DNA from: Oscarella lobularis
Taxonomy: Eukaryota; Porifera; Homoscleromorpha; Homosclerophorida; Oscarellidae
DNA length: 64,000 nucleotides
Assembly (NCBI RefSeq): GCF_947507565.1
Contig: NC_089176.1
Location: forward strand, 496,001-560,000
Direction of reading: 5' to 3'
Below the pieces are notes generated by a model that saw only the letters and a list, made by a program, of their open reading frames with translations, was not told where the DNA came from and searched no databases. This document shows, in pieces, positions 10,876-21,981 of the stretch. A program made the position numbers and the translations under genes. Positions within the stretch are counted from its first letter, which is position 1, and each line of letters starts with the position of its first letter.

Positions 10876-13403
10876 ATGATGGGTGGAGTTTGTCTGATTC
10901 TGCTGTGGCTACTCTTACCTTTGTAAGATATCCGGTCTAGATTAAGCATGTATAAATAGAAATTTTGCTTTTAGATCTCGTGCAGGTAATCGATCACCGA
11001 CGGTCGCTTTTTTGAGTGATTCAAATTTGCCCGGACTAAATCAATCACTCATTGATGATCTGGTGAACTTTCTCAAATCGAGCGATATCAAAGTGCTGCA
11101 AATCGACTCCAAAACCCTAGCAAATAGCTCAATATTCAATTCAAATTTGGTTGACTATCTCATTCTGACTCAAGCACCTCTCCTTCCCTATCAACTTCCC
11201 AACGTGACCAAAAATTACGTCCAATATCTCCAAACAGGCGGTCACCTTATTTCAATGGGAGGCAAACCTCCAACCTTGTCAAACGTCTCGCTGGAAGCGA
11301 TTGCCGTCAATATCATGAGTGACTACGAACCGTACGTATTGACTGACGTCACGCTGACGAACTCCGATAGTTCGTCGTATTCCAATGCGTCGGGTTTGTC
11401 CGCCGTGGCGTGGGCATTTTCTAACGAAGCAGATTTCTATCCGTTTGTCGTCGCTCAGGACGAATTCCAGCGACTTGTCGGATACGGATTCTCGCTTTTG
11501 AATAACACCGGTGGTGCCTATAAGGGAAGTAGATGGTGGATCACGGGAATTACAACGCTCGACTTTTACACGTCGGATTTTTTCAAGAAAATCTTGAAGG
11601 CAATTGTGCTTGGGAAATTTGGTGCAAGAGATGCAGCTACAGCAGCTGCAACCCTATTTGCACAAATCGAATCACAGGAAAAATCATTGACTGTGCTGAC
11701 AAATCCAGTCACCGTCTCCTCGAAAGATTTCTCTGATTATCTGAGTCTCAGTGACGATCGTCGATCGATTGTTTATCCCAACGGCGATCGGTACTTCATG
11801 ATCGGTGCCGATTTTTATAGATCGTTGTCCGGAGAGTTTGATGCGGATACTATTGAACGAGATTTTCTCAAAGCCGCTCGAGCCGGGCTGAACACTTTCC
11901 GCATGTTTGGCTATTGCGACGCCTTGGAAAATCAGACGGACGTTCTCAATGCTATTCGACAGGCGTCACTGAAATTTGGCATTCACTGCTTGATTGATAT
12001 GGATTGTAAGCCGGAAAAAGATCCCAGGCAAAAAAATCGAACTGGAGTCGAGTCGACGGCCGTTGCCATAGCACGCGTGCTTCAGAGTGAAAAATGGGTT
12101 CTGGGTTACGACATGTGTAACGAGCCCTATTATTTTGACATCGGTAACATCTATGTCAATGAGACGACGCTGCTGAAGCAAATTTATAATTATACTAATC
12201 ACAAATACAAATTTAGCGATTATCAGCAATGGCTCAATCCTGGATATAGTTCGACGTTTCCCAACGTCGAACACGGGTTACCTATTCCTGACGAATTCGA
12301 GCCTGTCCTGTCCGATATTTCTAATATTTACGGCACGTGGATGAAATGGAGAATCGACGCCATTCGTCAAGTTGAAAATCATTCTCTTCTCACCGTAGGC
12401 TATAACACTCTTTTCGGTCTACTCGACGTCAACGAGGCTCTCGATTTCGTCAGTCACCACGCCTATCCCAACGCGCCTGGATACCAGTTTACAATCAATA
12501 ATTTCACCGATACTCTCGCTGTGCCGACGACAATGGACAGGCTTGCATTGGTGTGGCATCCGTCATCAGATAAAAATACAAAATCCGGTTTTCCTCTCAG
12601 CAAAATTCGTCCAATCAGTTACGGCGAATTCGGAACGTCGAACGGCGACTTGGTAGGACGGAATCCAGACGCGCAATCGTTCGTGGATTTTCAAACGGGA
12701 GCTCTTTACGACATGATGTCCTGGCTTCGAATGCTGTGGAAGGAATTCAGCGGGGCCATTCGATGGCGCCTAAACGACAAGCCGTACACCATGTCGCTGC
12801 GCCAGGAGTCCTATATCGGACCCGACACCAATCAAGAGGTACAGTACGTACAATAAGGACCTTATAAAGAATAATACCTCTCTCGTCTTTTTTTTTCTTC
12901 AGACACATGAAAAATACATGAGGGAAAATAGGTTTGGGTACTACTGGTATGATGGCACGAAGGATGGACGAGCGAAACCCGTTGCTTACTGCACGCGCTT
13001 TCTTAGCGACTACATGCGTTTTACCGAGCGTCAAAGTGACGGAGTTCTGACGATTTTTAAAGCGGATACGCCGATTCATGCTGGTTATGTTTTCAACGCC
13101 AGCAACGCGTTTTTCGTTGGCGATTCTGCTCATTCGTCCAATTGGCTTCAGTTCAGTCCGATGTTTCCGACGTTCGACTCTTGTTCAAATTTGATGATGT
13201 ATTGGAATTCTTCCCACATACGCGTCATGACGTCTGCAGACACGTTGGTATCACTGGATCCTTCTGCGCTCGTGGCAAATCTTTCCGCTGATTCCGTAGA
13301 AGTGATTGGATTCTCCGGTGGATGGAGCAAGAAAGAAAAGACGATATCCATAAAGTGCCTTAGCGGCAGTCCACTATGGATTTCAAATAAAAATCAAACG
13401 TGA
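10876..13403 (+). CDS. Secreted clan GH-A (GH5-like) glycoside hydrolase
   Basis: Three exons (10876-10922, 10975-12838, 12903-13403) sum to 2412 nt, 803 aa. It opens with a signal peptide (MMGGVCLILLWLLLPLS), then a ~200-residue Rossmann/amidotransferase-like domain (LVDYLILTQAPLLPYQLP, GGHLISMGG). From residue ~265 a TIM barrel follows: RYFMIGADFYRS, GLNTFRMFGYCD, the acid/base loop GYDMCNEPYYFD, HHAYPN and the nucleophile loop ISYGEFGTSNGD. The Asn-Glu-Pro and second Glu are those of GH-A retaining enzymes such as cellulases or mannanases. The last ~165 residues look like a beta-rich domain. Many N-glycosylation sites fit secretion. Substrate cannot be told from sequence. AATAAA lies at 13426-13431. 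Confidence 0.85.
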
Positions 13404-13502
13404 CGTGGATTGAAACGCTTTTCTCCAATAAATTACCTCACCTCACCCCCCGTGACAAGACTTATTAATACCAATAAAAATTTTCATCATAAACCTTATA
13501 CG

Positions 13503-14147
13503 TCACGAAGCGACGCTCTCATCGAACTCAGTGAACTCGTCGCCGTCCCCCGCCCCCTCGCCGACCTCGATCGCCGAAACGGAACGATTCGCAAGCGATC
13601 GCTTCTTAACCGCTTCGAGAAACATCTCGAAATCCTCGACGTCTTTCTGAACGTCGTCGCCGTCGCTCGCCCCGCCCTCTTCGAGACGCGCATTATCGGG
13701 ATCGTTGAGCCACTCGGTAAACGCGGCGTCCGATGACGACGCCGCGTCGCTTTTCTTCGCTCCCGCGTCTTTTTTTCGTTCCTTGTCGAGCTGAGCGGCG
13801 CGCGCCGCCGCGCGTTTCGCTTCGTAATAGGCCTCCTCTTCGAGCCGAAGATCTTCCTCCTGTTTCGCCATGCGGCGTTCGTATTCGGCGTCGAGTTCGC
13901 GCTGGCGTTGTACGAGACGATCGTAGCGGCCTTCGGCGACCGCTTTCGCTTCTTCGTCGGTGACGAGACCCGTTTTGGGTCGCGTTAGATTGTCGAGAGT
14001 CATGTCGTCGTCATCTGCTTCGAGTAGAGCGTCGACTTCGATCGAAAGTTGGTGTTGGCTGTACGTTGCTTTGTAGTGGGCGCGATTGCCGGCGCCACCG
14101 ATGTCGAAGAGGCCAGAGTTGAAACAACGAGACCCGCAGGAGCCCAT
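13503..14147 (-). CDS. AP1AR: AP-1 complex-associated regulatory protein (gadkin) homologue
   Basis: A single exon codes 214 aa from the chosen start MGSCGSRCFNSG. That start gives a Gly-2 N-myristoylation signal and nearby cysteines for palmitoylation, as in vertebrate AP1AR (MGNCC...); an upstream in-frame ATG at 14159 adds only MTSN. The middle follows the family: QLSIEVDALLEADDDD, TDEEAKAVAEGRYDRL, QRELDAEYERRMAKQEED and LRLEEEAYYEAKRAAARAA. The C terminus is acidic. Gadkin tethers AP-1 and kinesin-1 on trans-Golgi and endosomal membranes and restrains Arp2/3. It is shorter than the human protein (302 aa). It converges on the glycosidase gene with 99 bp between stops. Confidence 0.85.
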   Translation of the reverse strand: MGSCGSRCFNSGLFDIGGAGNRAHYKATYSQHQLSIEVDALLEADDDDMTLDNLTRPKTGLVTDEEAKAVAEGRYDRLVQRQRELDAEYERRMAKQEEDLRLEEEAYYEAKRAAARAAQLDKERKKDAGAKKSDAASSSDAAFTEWLNDPDNARLEEGGASDGDDVQKDVEDFEMFLEAVKKRSLANRSVSAIEVGEGAGDGDEFTEFDESVAS

Positions 14148-14414
14148 GTTCGAAGTCACGCGATACGGCTCTGCGCGACGCGTCCTAATGACGTCACTTG
14201 TTTATCGTCATGTGACGATAGCAAGCAACTGAGGACGAGGAAGAACGAGAATTGCAAAGGCATGTACGGTGTACTGGCGACGAAAAACTGGTGATGTTGT
14301 GCACTTTCACGCTTTCTAGTAGCTATGCCAGTGGCTATAGAAAGATCGTTACTGCGCATGCGACCGTAAAGATGCAATGTCTTACGTCCGCCAACTGAAC
14401 GTTGCAAGAAGTCG

Positions 14415-15551
14415 ATGGATAAGAAAGAGAAGAAGATAAGGAAGAAGAGTAGAGCAACACTGGAGGATCCAGAATCTCTCGCATCACCCAGCACGGACAC
14501 ACCATCAAAACGCAGCAAAAACGTCGCCAAGAGCTCGAAAAAGAAACCCAAACGCACCAAATCGTCGGACAGAATCGAAGAAGCTGCAACGACGAATGCA
14601 AAGCCAAACGGACAAGAGCAGGAAAAGATCCCCCGTCCTCCGTCCCGTATGCGTATGCGCACCGTGGCGGTAGCGTTGCCCGGATCGATCCTCGACAACG
14701 CGCAAACGCCCGAACTTCGAACGTATCTCGCCGGTCAAGTGGCGCGCGCCATGGCAATCTTCAACGTCGACGAAGTAATCGTCTTCGACGACGGCACCGT
14801 TCCCGTCGCGTCGTCGTCAAGGCGACAGGCAAGCACGTGCAATCTAATGGCGCGCATTCTGCAATACTTGGAAACGCCTCAATACCTTCGCAAGCCATTC
14901 TTTCCCAAGCACCCAGATCTCCAATACGCCGGCTTGCTGAATCCCCTCGACGCTCCGCATCACGTCCGAGCCAATGACTGCGTTTCTTTTCGCGAGGGAA
15001 TTGTCATCAATCATCCGACGAAGCCGCACAAGGGCTCCTACGTCGACTGCGGTCTCCAAAAAGAGGTCCAAATCGATCGTAAACTCGAACCGGGAACGCG
15101 TGTTACCGTTCGAATGGGAGAAGAGAAAAAACGCGCGTACGTAGGCAAAGCCGTGTCGCCGCACACGCCCAAGACCGAGGGAGGTCTCTATTGGGGTTAC
15201 TCGGTTCGAGTGGCTGACAGCCTCGGTCGAGTCTTCTCTGAGTGTCCTCACGTTGATGGCTATGACGTCACGATCGGTACGTCAGAGCGAGGAAGTGACG
15301 TCAACCTATTGACGTCACTAGACGATTCCACCTGTCACGTCTTGATTGTTTTTGGGGGCGTCAAGGGTATCGAAGCGGCGCTGGAGAACGACGAGAGTCT
15401 TCGCGTATCGGACGCTCGTCATCTGTTTGATTACTGGGTGAACACGTGTCCGAATCAGGGCAGTCGAACGATTCGAACTGAAGAAGCGTTGCTCGTCAGC
15501 TTGGCCGCTTTTCGACGGTTCCTGGACAGAGACGTTAGCTTGAATGCATAA
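14415..15551 (+). CDS. SPOUT1: SPOUT-domain RNA methyltransferase (C9orf114/CENP-32)
   Basis: A single exon codes 378 aa. A Lys/Ser/Arg-rich N-terminal tail of ~80 residues is followed by the family signature VAVALPGSILDNAQTPELRT, YLAGQVARAMAIFNVDEVIV, LARILQYLETPQYLRK-type residues and AGLLNPLDAPHH. A beta-rich insert (GSYVDCGLQKEVQIDRKLEP) is OB-fold-like. The knotted SAM site is DVTIGTSERGSDV and NTCPNQGSRTIRTEEA. SPOUT1 methylates RNA and acts at centrosomes and mitotic spindles in human cells. The lack of introns stands out against its neighbours. Three TGACGTCA-like palindromes lie within the coding region at about 15264-15318. AATAAA is at 15571-15576. Confidence 0.95.
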   Translation: MDKKEKKIRKKSRATLEDPESLASPSTDTPSKRSKNVAKSSKKKPKRTKSSDRIEEAATTNAKPNGQEQEKIPRPPSRMRMRTVAVALPGSILDNAQTPELRTYLAGQVARAMAIFNVDEVIVFDDGTVPVASSSRRQASTCNLMARILQYLETPQYLRKPFFPKHPDLQYAGLLNPLDAPHHVRANDCVSFREGIVINHPTKPHKGSYVDCGLQKEVQIDRKLEPGTRVTVRMGEEKKRAYVGKAVSPHTPKTEGGLYWGYSVRVADSLGRVFSECPHVDGYDVTIGTSERGSDVNLLTSLDDSTCHVLIVFGGVKGIEAALENDESLRVSDARHLFDYWVNTCPNQGSRTIRTEEALLVSLAAFRRFLDRDVSLNA

Positions 15552-16560
15552 TGCTATCATTGAATAATTAAATAAATGTCCTTAAAAAGATTCGCGGGGG
15601 TGGTAAATAGTTCCGCCTGATACAGGTGCGTCGCGTCTTCTCGACGACGACGTCGTGATGCCAACGCATAGAAGCCACGTGCGACAATACACCATGTGTG
15701 GAAACCCGCAGAGAGGAAAACGTCAGGAAATGCTGTTGGGAAGCGTGAATTATTAACAAAATACCAGAGGCGCGTGCAAGGACGCGTAGACGTCTCTCCC
15801 GCCCCGGCGGAGCGGCGAGCCCAGTTCCGTGTTTGATCGGCGAGCACGTTCTCAACATATGCGCTTCGACGAAAAGGCGTCCAAATTCGTCGACCTAATG
15901 TAATATGCATGGGGCGACAAGCGGGAGAAAAGGCCGAAACGACTGATAGGCGTGTGCACCGCCCTTTCGGCTTTGGCGCACCGCAGGAGAAGGGCGCCTC
16001 GACGCCCCTGCTGAGCCGGCCACTTTCCCTCTCCTGATTGCCAAATCGAATTAGACAATTGGTGCATTTAGGTTGTTGCCTAGGTAAACCCGACCGAGCA
16101 CGGCTAAATATTTCCTCTCAGCTTCGGCGCATTTCTGGCACGGGCAGCTGTGTTACAGGACCCTAATGGCATTCCCTCAAACGCGGGCCAAACAAATTCG
16201 GCCAATCTGCTGCTCATTTGGAATGCAAATGTGGCGTCTTAGGCCAACATGCCATCGTTTCTAATTCGATCGTGCGACGACGAGATCTCGCCGCCGCGAT
16301 CCGACCAAAGTTTGATCAGCAATGTGCAAACTCGGTTTCGCGCCGCAGACGATCGAGTTCGCGTTTACTCTCTCGCTACCTCTTCCGCCCTCGCTTTACG
16401 AGACGGCGCCCCGCCCCTCCCCTCCCCTCAAGAATCAAATTAGACGGGCACAGCGAGAGAGAGAGACCGCGCATTGGAAAACACACACAGACATTCCCCC
16501 TAGTACAAATAGCGTGACTCCGACGGTGCAGTGCGCATTCAGTAGTCACCTCGACACCCG
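15552..16560. other. Intergenic region upstream of noggin
   Basis: No gene is supported. A 117-codon frame on the minus strand (15557-15910) matches nothing recognisable and overlaps the SPOUT1 3' end. The region is moderately GC-rich with CG-rich blocks, and probably holds noggin regulatory DNA. A weak TATA-like TACAAATA near 16504-16511 lies ~30 bp before CATTCAGTAG (initiator-like). Confidence 0.4.
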
Positions 16561-16583
16561 GCGTACGTTCAATTTTGCACGAG

Positions 16584-16783
16584 GTAAGGAAAAGGAACCT
16601 TGTAGCTCACTCCTCACGTACCCACCTTGTTTTTGAGAGAAGCCACACACGGCGAAAATCGCGAGTACGGTGTCCCCTCCTATGTTCCTTTTAGCCCCCA
16701 TTTGGCTTCTTCCGCGCTCGCGGCCGGGCTAATACAGTGGGAACCGCTAGCTGACTAACTGATTGCCGTTGTCTTTTGCACAG
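16584..16783 (+). other. Probable 5' UTR intron of noggin
   Basis: Donor CACGAG/GTAAGG at 16584 and acceptor CTTTTGCACAG ending at 16783 bracket 200 bp. The acceptor lies 9 bp before the noggin ATG, so the intron would sit in the 5' UTR. Confidence 0.55.
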
Positions 16784-16792
16784 AAGCCATCG

Positions 16793-17464
16793 ATGCTGCA
16801 GTCAGCCATTGCAATCTTACCTATTTCGCTTGTGATTGCCGCCGCTCTTTTCAGCGACGCGGCATCCTTCTTGGTGGGGCCGTCGGAGGACACGGGGCCG
16901 CCTCTCAAATTTCCGAAGAAGATATACACACTATCCGAAGTTGTCAACGATGAAAGGGATCTGCCAGAAAAATCCGATTTCTATCTTTCTCCTGAAGTGA
17001 TGAAAAGCACGGTTGACGGCGGCATCGACGAATCCCGCGTATCAGTAACCGGGCCGCGCCCTGTAAAAGAACTATCCCGCGGCAAGCTCGCCTCCAAACT
17101 CGCCTCCGAACTCCACGCGCTCGCGTCGAATCGTTCGACGACGCGTCGAGCGCTTCGTCGACGAATCAACGACGCAATGACGACGCTCGTCGACGCCGCC
17201 GTCGTTGAAGCGACGCCGTGCGCCGTCCAGTGGAAATGGATCACGCTCAGTTCCAAATATTGGCCGCGCCACGTGCGCACGGGAAAGTGTTCGAAGCGAC
17301 ATCGGGAACTGTGCGGCGGCAAGTGTCGCGAGAAATTGGGTGCAATTAATCTGCTTCGCTGGTCGTGTCTCGAGAGCGCTGCGGGCGACAATGACTGCGC
17401 GTCAAAGATGTGGCTATCTATCACGATCGAGAACGTCGTTACCGGCTGTTCCTGTCAGTGCTGA
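16793..17464 (+). CDS. NOG: Noggin-like secreted BMP antagonist
   Basis: A single coding exon of 223 aa. A signal peptide (MLQSAIAILPISLVIAAALF) is followed by a noggin-like N-terminal clip region (PEKSDFYLSPEVM) and a basic linker. The C-terminal domain has nine cysteines in the noggin order: TPC, GKC, ELC, GGKC, WSC, DNDC and the terminal C-S-C-Q-C cluster. It also has the diagnostic SSKYWPRHVRTGKCSK (vertebrate SRFWPRYVKVGSC) and INLLRWSC (vertebrate LTVLRWRC). Noggin dimers bind and block BMP ligands outside the cell. Length is close to human noggin (232 aa). Family assignment is strong; whether it antagonises BMP in this organism is inference. Confidence 0.92.
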   Translation: MLQSAIAILPISLVIAAALFSDAASFLVGPSEDTGPPLKFPKKIYTLSEVVNDERDLPEKSDFYLSPEVMKSTVDGGIDESRVSVTGPRPVKELSRGKLASKLASELHALASNRSTTRRALRRRINDAMTTLVDAAVVEATPCAVQWKWITLSSKYWPRHVRTGKCSKRHRELCGGKCREKLGAINLLRWSCLESAAGDNDCASKMWLSITIENVVTGCSCQC

Positions 17465-18170
17465 TCTGATTGGAGACGCAAAAACGGCTCTCTAAAGCGT
17501 GCACTTACGTCGGCGGCCGGAAGAAAAAGAGTTCTAACTTAATCTAAATAATAGACAGTTTTGATGTAGGGTATCATTTTATAGTTGGAGGCTCCCTCCC
17601 ACAAAGGGAGATGTTTAGCTCGCGTCTAAGCGTCTATATTTTAGTCTGAGTGTTTGAAAATTATATGATATAGCGTAATTCGACGATGTACGTATTGTGG
17701 ACGCTGCAGGTAGCTCCCCCGCCGATCTGCACACGCAGAGAAAACGTGCATCGACACGCAGTATCTGTGATCGTATGCATGCCCCAAGATGTGCTCTATG
17801 ACACAATTCAGATCGTCTAACAAGATCACTCGCGCCCGCCCGTCATATCGACGAGCCGCCGACGCCGTTCTGGGCCACCGCCAAAGACATAACCTAATGC
17901 CTCTTTTACTATATAAGTACTGATGAAACGGCGCTTTTCAAAGAAGAACCCCCCGCCGCTTTTATTAGTTGAGCGCAACAGAGGTCAGGTCATATGGCGA
18001 AGGAGGAAAGGGGGTAGACAGGGTAACGCAACCAGTTGTCAAATCAAATCCCCCCCCTACGGTACACTCGCTTTCCTAACGAAGCCGGCATCAATACGAT
18101 AACAATCTGTGACCAGTCCGGAGAATAGGAACTCGTGTAAAAAATTGAATCAACTTATTGAACGAGACGA
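17465..18170. other. Noggin 3' region and TXNDC11-like 3' UTR
   Basis: The two genes converge here. TTTATT at 17961-17966 is an AATAAA on the minus strand, about 205 bp beyond the TXNDC11-like stop. ACTATATAAG near 17908-17917 is TATA-like but leads into no gene. No RNA gene or further coding region was found. Confidence 0.4.
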
Positions 18171-21100
18171 CTAGATACCAAATTTAATTTTGTCGTCGAG
18201 ACGACGGCGACGATTGTGATCGTCGTCGTCGTCGCCGTCGCCGTCGCCATCATCGTCGTTGTGAAGTGAATCAATGAATAGAACTAATCTACGCACTAGA
18301 GCAAAATTGTCGTCGTCGCTCGAGCGAAAATCGTTCGCGCGCGGTTTTACTCGACGAAGCGCTTCTAAGATTCGCTCGACTGTTCGTTGGACTTCGCCGC
18401 CGACGAGACGACAGTCGACGACCGATCTACTACAGACAACGAGTCGCCTATCGGCGACGGCGAGACGATAGCGTAGGCGGCGCAGGCGGAGCGCGAGAGC
18501 GCGGGAACGCGGTGCGTCGTTGGGCGCGCGCTCCCGCTCGCCCACGTGTTCGGTCGCGTGCGTGACGACGACGTTGGCGGCGGCGGCGGCGGCGGCGGCG
18601 GCGACCGTACGAAAAACGCCGACGCTTCGAATTTCGGCGTCGCGAACTTTCGACGTAAGATCGGCGACGTGCCGTCTCAACGACGGCAACGATTGGTCGC
18701 CTCCCATCGCCGTCGCCACTCCTCTAACATTTTTCGTCGTCGAATCGACCCAACGTCGACACGCTATGAGTTCGGAAGCGATTCGACGTAGGCGACGATT
18801 CGTCGCTATGCGTTTGTGCGCGTCGCGAAGGCGAACGAGCCGTTCGAGTCGTTCGCTGCGACGCGTCGCGGCGATTCGCGCGCGACGCAAACGCCACAAA
18901 TTGGCGGCGCCTTTGCGCTGATGAGACAGCGTGTCGATCGTCAACGCATGCGTGACGTTGCCCGCGAGAAAGTCGACGAGAGCGCGTATTGAGACGGGAG
19001 CGCGACGCGAATACGCGACGGGCGTGGTTTTTCTGGAAAAAAAGGAAATCCTTGCATAGGACAGTGTGCGATTGCGCGCGCCCGCACGGTAATTAGGGCT
19101 AAAAAGCGATCCCCCGTCCCATTAGCGGGACAAACGATCATTCGAGCGACCGCCGCGGTCTCAAGGTGCGGGGGGATTCGGTTACCCGGAAAAAGTCATC
19201 GAGAGGGCGCGCGCAAAAAAAACGTTCCCCTTGCTCACCGTCCGTCGGGATACAGAATAAGTGCCGGAAGTGAGGCGGGAATTGGGTGCGAAGAAGCCAA
19301 GTCATTCCGGGTTGTGTCGAATCTAAGTGACGTCGAGTGGGTGTGGTGTGGGTGTGTGCGTGGTGCGGGCTTACCTTGCTATGAGAAGCTGATTGTTGTG
19401 TCGCAGAGCGTGTGCAAGTCGGAGTAGGAGCGGCGTGAGCACGGTGCAAAAAACGCACCGTGGAGCGTAGAACAAAACGAGAACGTCCTGTAGAAATCCA
19501 GTCAGCCGGCCGGCCGGGTTCCCCCCTCTTCCTCCCTGTATACCTTTTTCGACTTTATCACGTCGGAAGCGAACGTTTCCCTGGCCAACTCCGCAACGCA
19601 AGCGTCCAGATGAGACGGCAAACACGTCGCCTCGTCGGCGGGAATCGACGCCAGCGTCGGTTCGAGCCGACCGCGCACGAATTTCCATAGAAACGAAGCT
19701 ACGAAAAAAAAAATAAACCACTGAAGAATGCACAGCCAAGCTCTCACCCACCTATAGCTTCTTCACTTATGGTTCGACTCTCCCTATATACATATTGCTT
19801 CCCTTTCTAATCCCCACCAAATTGTCGCATTCGCATTACAATAGTAACAGTTTACGGCTTCCACTCACCCGGCTATCGCTAATGACCAACGCGACGTCGT
19901 CGTCGAGCCGCTCGGCCGACAGCGCTTCGGCATACGCCCAAAACTTGAGCGAGTCCATATAGAATAGATTAATCGCGTGATTACATCCAAAACCATCCAA
20001 CCGATCGAGATACGACGACGTCATTTGACAGCTGTCGTCGACGTCAGACGATCCGGATTCGCGACGACTTGACCATTCATTCCCAAGCTGCGCTTGCGGC
20101 CGCAAAATCGAATAGTAATACTCGCTTAAACCGCACGTATGCACGGGCGACGATTGCGAACGTCCGCCGAGCGGCGACGGCTCGCATCGATGCATTCTCT
20201 CAGCGACACGACGCAGCTGGGGGGGGAGGCAGGAAAAGATAAGGAAAAACCGCGCGCGACTCGCGCAAACCGCGAGACGAGCTAACATTCCGACGAATCG
20301 ACTCACCATATGCAATCTGGGATCTATTCCCGTCGGGTTGCGGTAATGATAACGATGACGACGATGAAGAGGCAAAAATAGAATGAGCGCGGGCTGCCAG
20401 CGCAATTTGGCAACCAGATTGAGAGTATTAAAAAGGACGTTCGTCCGCTGCAAGCGAAGAAGTAAACAAATAAATACATTTCTCATAACGAGCATGTCTT
20501 CGTCGTCGTCCCCGCCCCCCCGCTCCCGCCCCCCTCGGAGTCGAACGAACCCCTAAGACTGTGGAGACATTCTCACAGTGGTTCCTCTTAATTACGCTAC
20601 TACGTGATAGGCGGTCTACAGTACCTTTTCCCAATGCCGAACGATCCACGAGTGGATTGATGACGGCGTCCAGTCGTCGCGATGCGTGTAGACCTGCACG
20701 AAAAAAAAAATATATTTTCCGTAGAGGAATAGTTTGGGGGTTTCGTGCCAAATTTTTCTGATTTGTTCGACAGAGCATCAGCGACGGCGAGCCGGACATG
20801 TTCGCCTCGGCGGCGACCGTTTCGCTAGAAACGACTCCAAAGACGAGCCGATCGCCCACATCTAGATCAGTAGTACAGTAGTCAAATGATCGATTGCGGA
20901 TGCACGACTCTACTCACACTGCCTCAAAGATAGTTTTGCTGCTTTGAGGTAGGCCAAGTATTCGGGCGGTTCGGGATGGAGAACGAAGTCAAAGTAGCCC
21001 AAAACGACTGTCTAATTTCATATATTCTGCATGTCATTATTTCTTTTCTCTGTCTCTCTTCTTACCTCTTCGGTGCCAATAACGGCGTGCAGAATTGTCT

Positions 21101-21981
21101 TCGTTGAAATGTAGAGGAGAGGTCGAAGGACAAGTTCAACAAATTGAATCTAGTAGCGAAAATTTAAACGAGTGCAACGGTATCGTATGTGTTTTTGTGC
21201 ACTGACAATTTCATAGGAACGAAGTCCGCCCACGTATTCAAACGTTTCCTCGCGTCGACTGCAGTAGATCAAAAGTCGCGGGTAAAACGCCAACGGCTCT
21301 CGCTGTCGACACGTCCCACCCAAATACCAGCAGTCAATTGCAACGAAAATGATCTTAGGGAAAGGGAAAGCGAGTTTAATTAATTCATAATTTTTTATAA
21401 AAAATCAGTTTGTGTTTGGGTTGATCTGACTACGGTAAATTTCCTATATCTCCTTTCCTCTCATACATCCGTACCTCGCCATCGAATCGTCGAGCGGCTT
21501 CTGCGTACCAGGCGGCCACTTTTCGGCTCTGTCCCGACCAGGGAGCGTAGAACATGGTCGTCACGAACGGCTCGCGATTCGTCAGCGCTCGTAGCGCTTC
21601 GTGCGAGCCGTTTCGAAGGTCGACCAAGTTGACGGAGTTTGCTGGAAAGATTGACGGACCGATTGGCGGAGGAGCGGGCGCGGTTGTTGCCCTGTAAAGA
21701 AAAAGGAGAAAAGAAGGGCGAACTTAGTTGCTTTAGCGCGGGTCGGTAGCTAATCTAGTCTACTGGAGCAGATGGTGGAGTGTCGAGCCTAAGGACAGAG
21801 CGACGACGATCGTGCCGAAGTGGAGTGTCGATGATAACATTGCTCCTAGAGTTCGCCGCGTTCGCTTTCGTCTTTGCCGTCGTGTCTTCCGTCTCAATTT
21901 CTGCTCGTCTTTGCTATTGCCTTCGTCGTCGCCGTTTTTGTCCTCCTTGCCTTGTGAATCGTGCACGGAAGCATCAAGCAT
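18171..21981 (-). CDS. TXNDC11: TXNDC11-like ER thioredoxin-domain membrane protein
   Basis: Thirteen exons, from 21764-21981 to 18171-19032, sum to 2667 nt, 888 aa (human 985). An acidic and then Arg-rich cytosolic tail precedes one membrane segment (residues ~53-72). Thioredoxin domain 1 reads TTMFYAPWSGQSRKVAAWY. The middle keeps family blocks: IFVAIDCWYLGGTCRQ, VVLGYFDFVLHPEPPEYLA and HAINLFYMDSLKFWAYAEAL. Thioredoxin domain 2 reads DVLVLFYAPRCVFCTVLTP. The last exon is an Arg-rich helix with an alanine run and a Gly/Asp tail. TXNDC11 helps ER protein folding and thyroid oxidase maturation in vertebrates. Domain 1 has no cysteine in its active-site loop; domain 2 has CxxC. Intron 20694-20748 seems to use a GC donor. 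It follows the SIR2-like gene by 101 bp. Confidence 0.9.
18225..18255 (-). repeat. GTC/GCC trinucleotide-rich tract coding an Asp/Gly run
   Basis: CGTCGTCGTCGTCGCC and GTCGCCGTCGCC repeats inside the last exon of the TXNDC11-like gene code for a Gly-Asp run near the C terminus. Likely length-variable. Confidence 0.6.

Noticed and set aside
15557-15910. 117-codon minus-strand frame as a gene
   Set aside because: No recognisable family, no splice support, and it overlaps the SPOUT1 3' UTR with its AATAAA.
18520-18921. Plus-strand frame with polyalanine opposite the TXNDC11-like last exon
   Set aside because: A GGC-repeat shadow; the minus strand continues in phase from twelve upstream exons.
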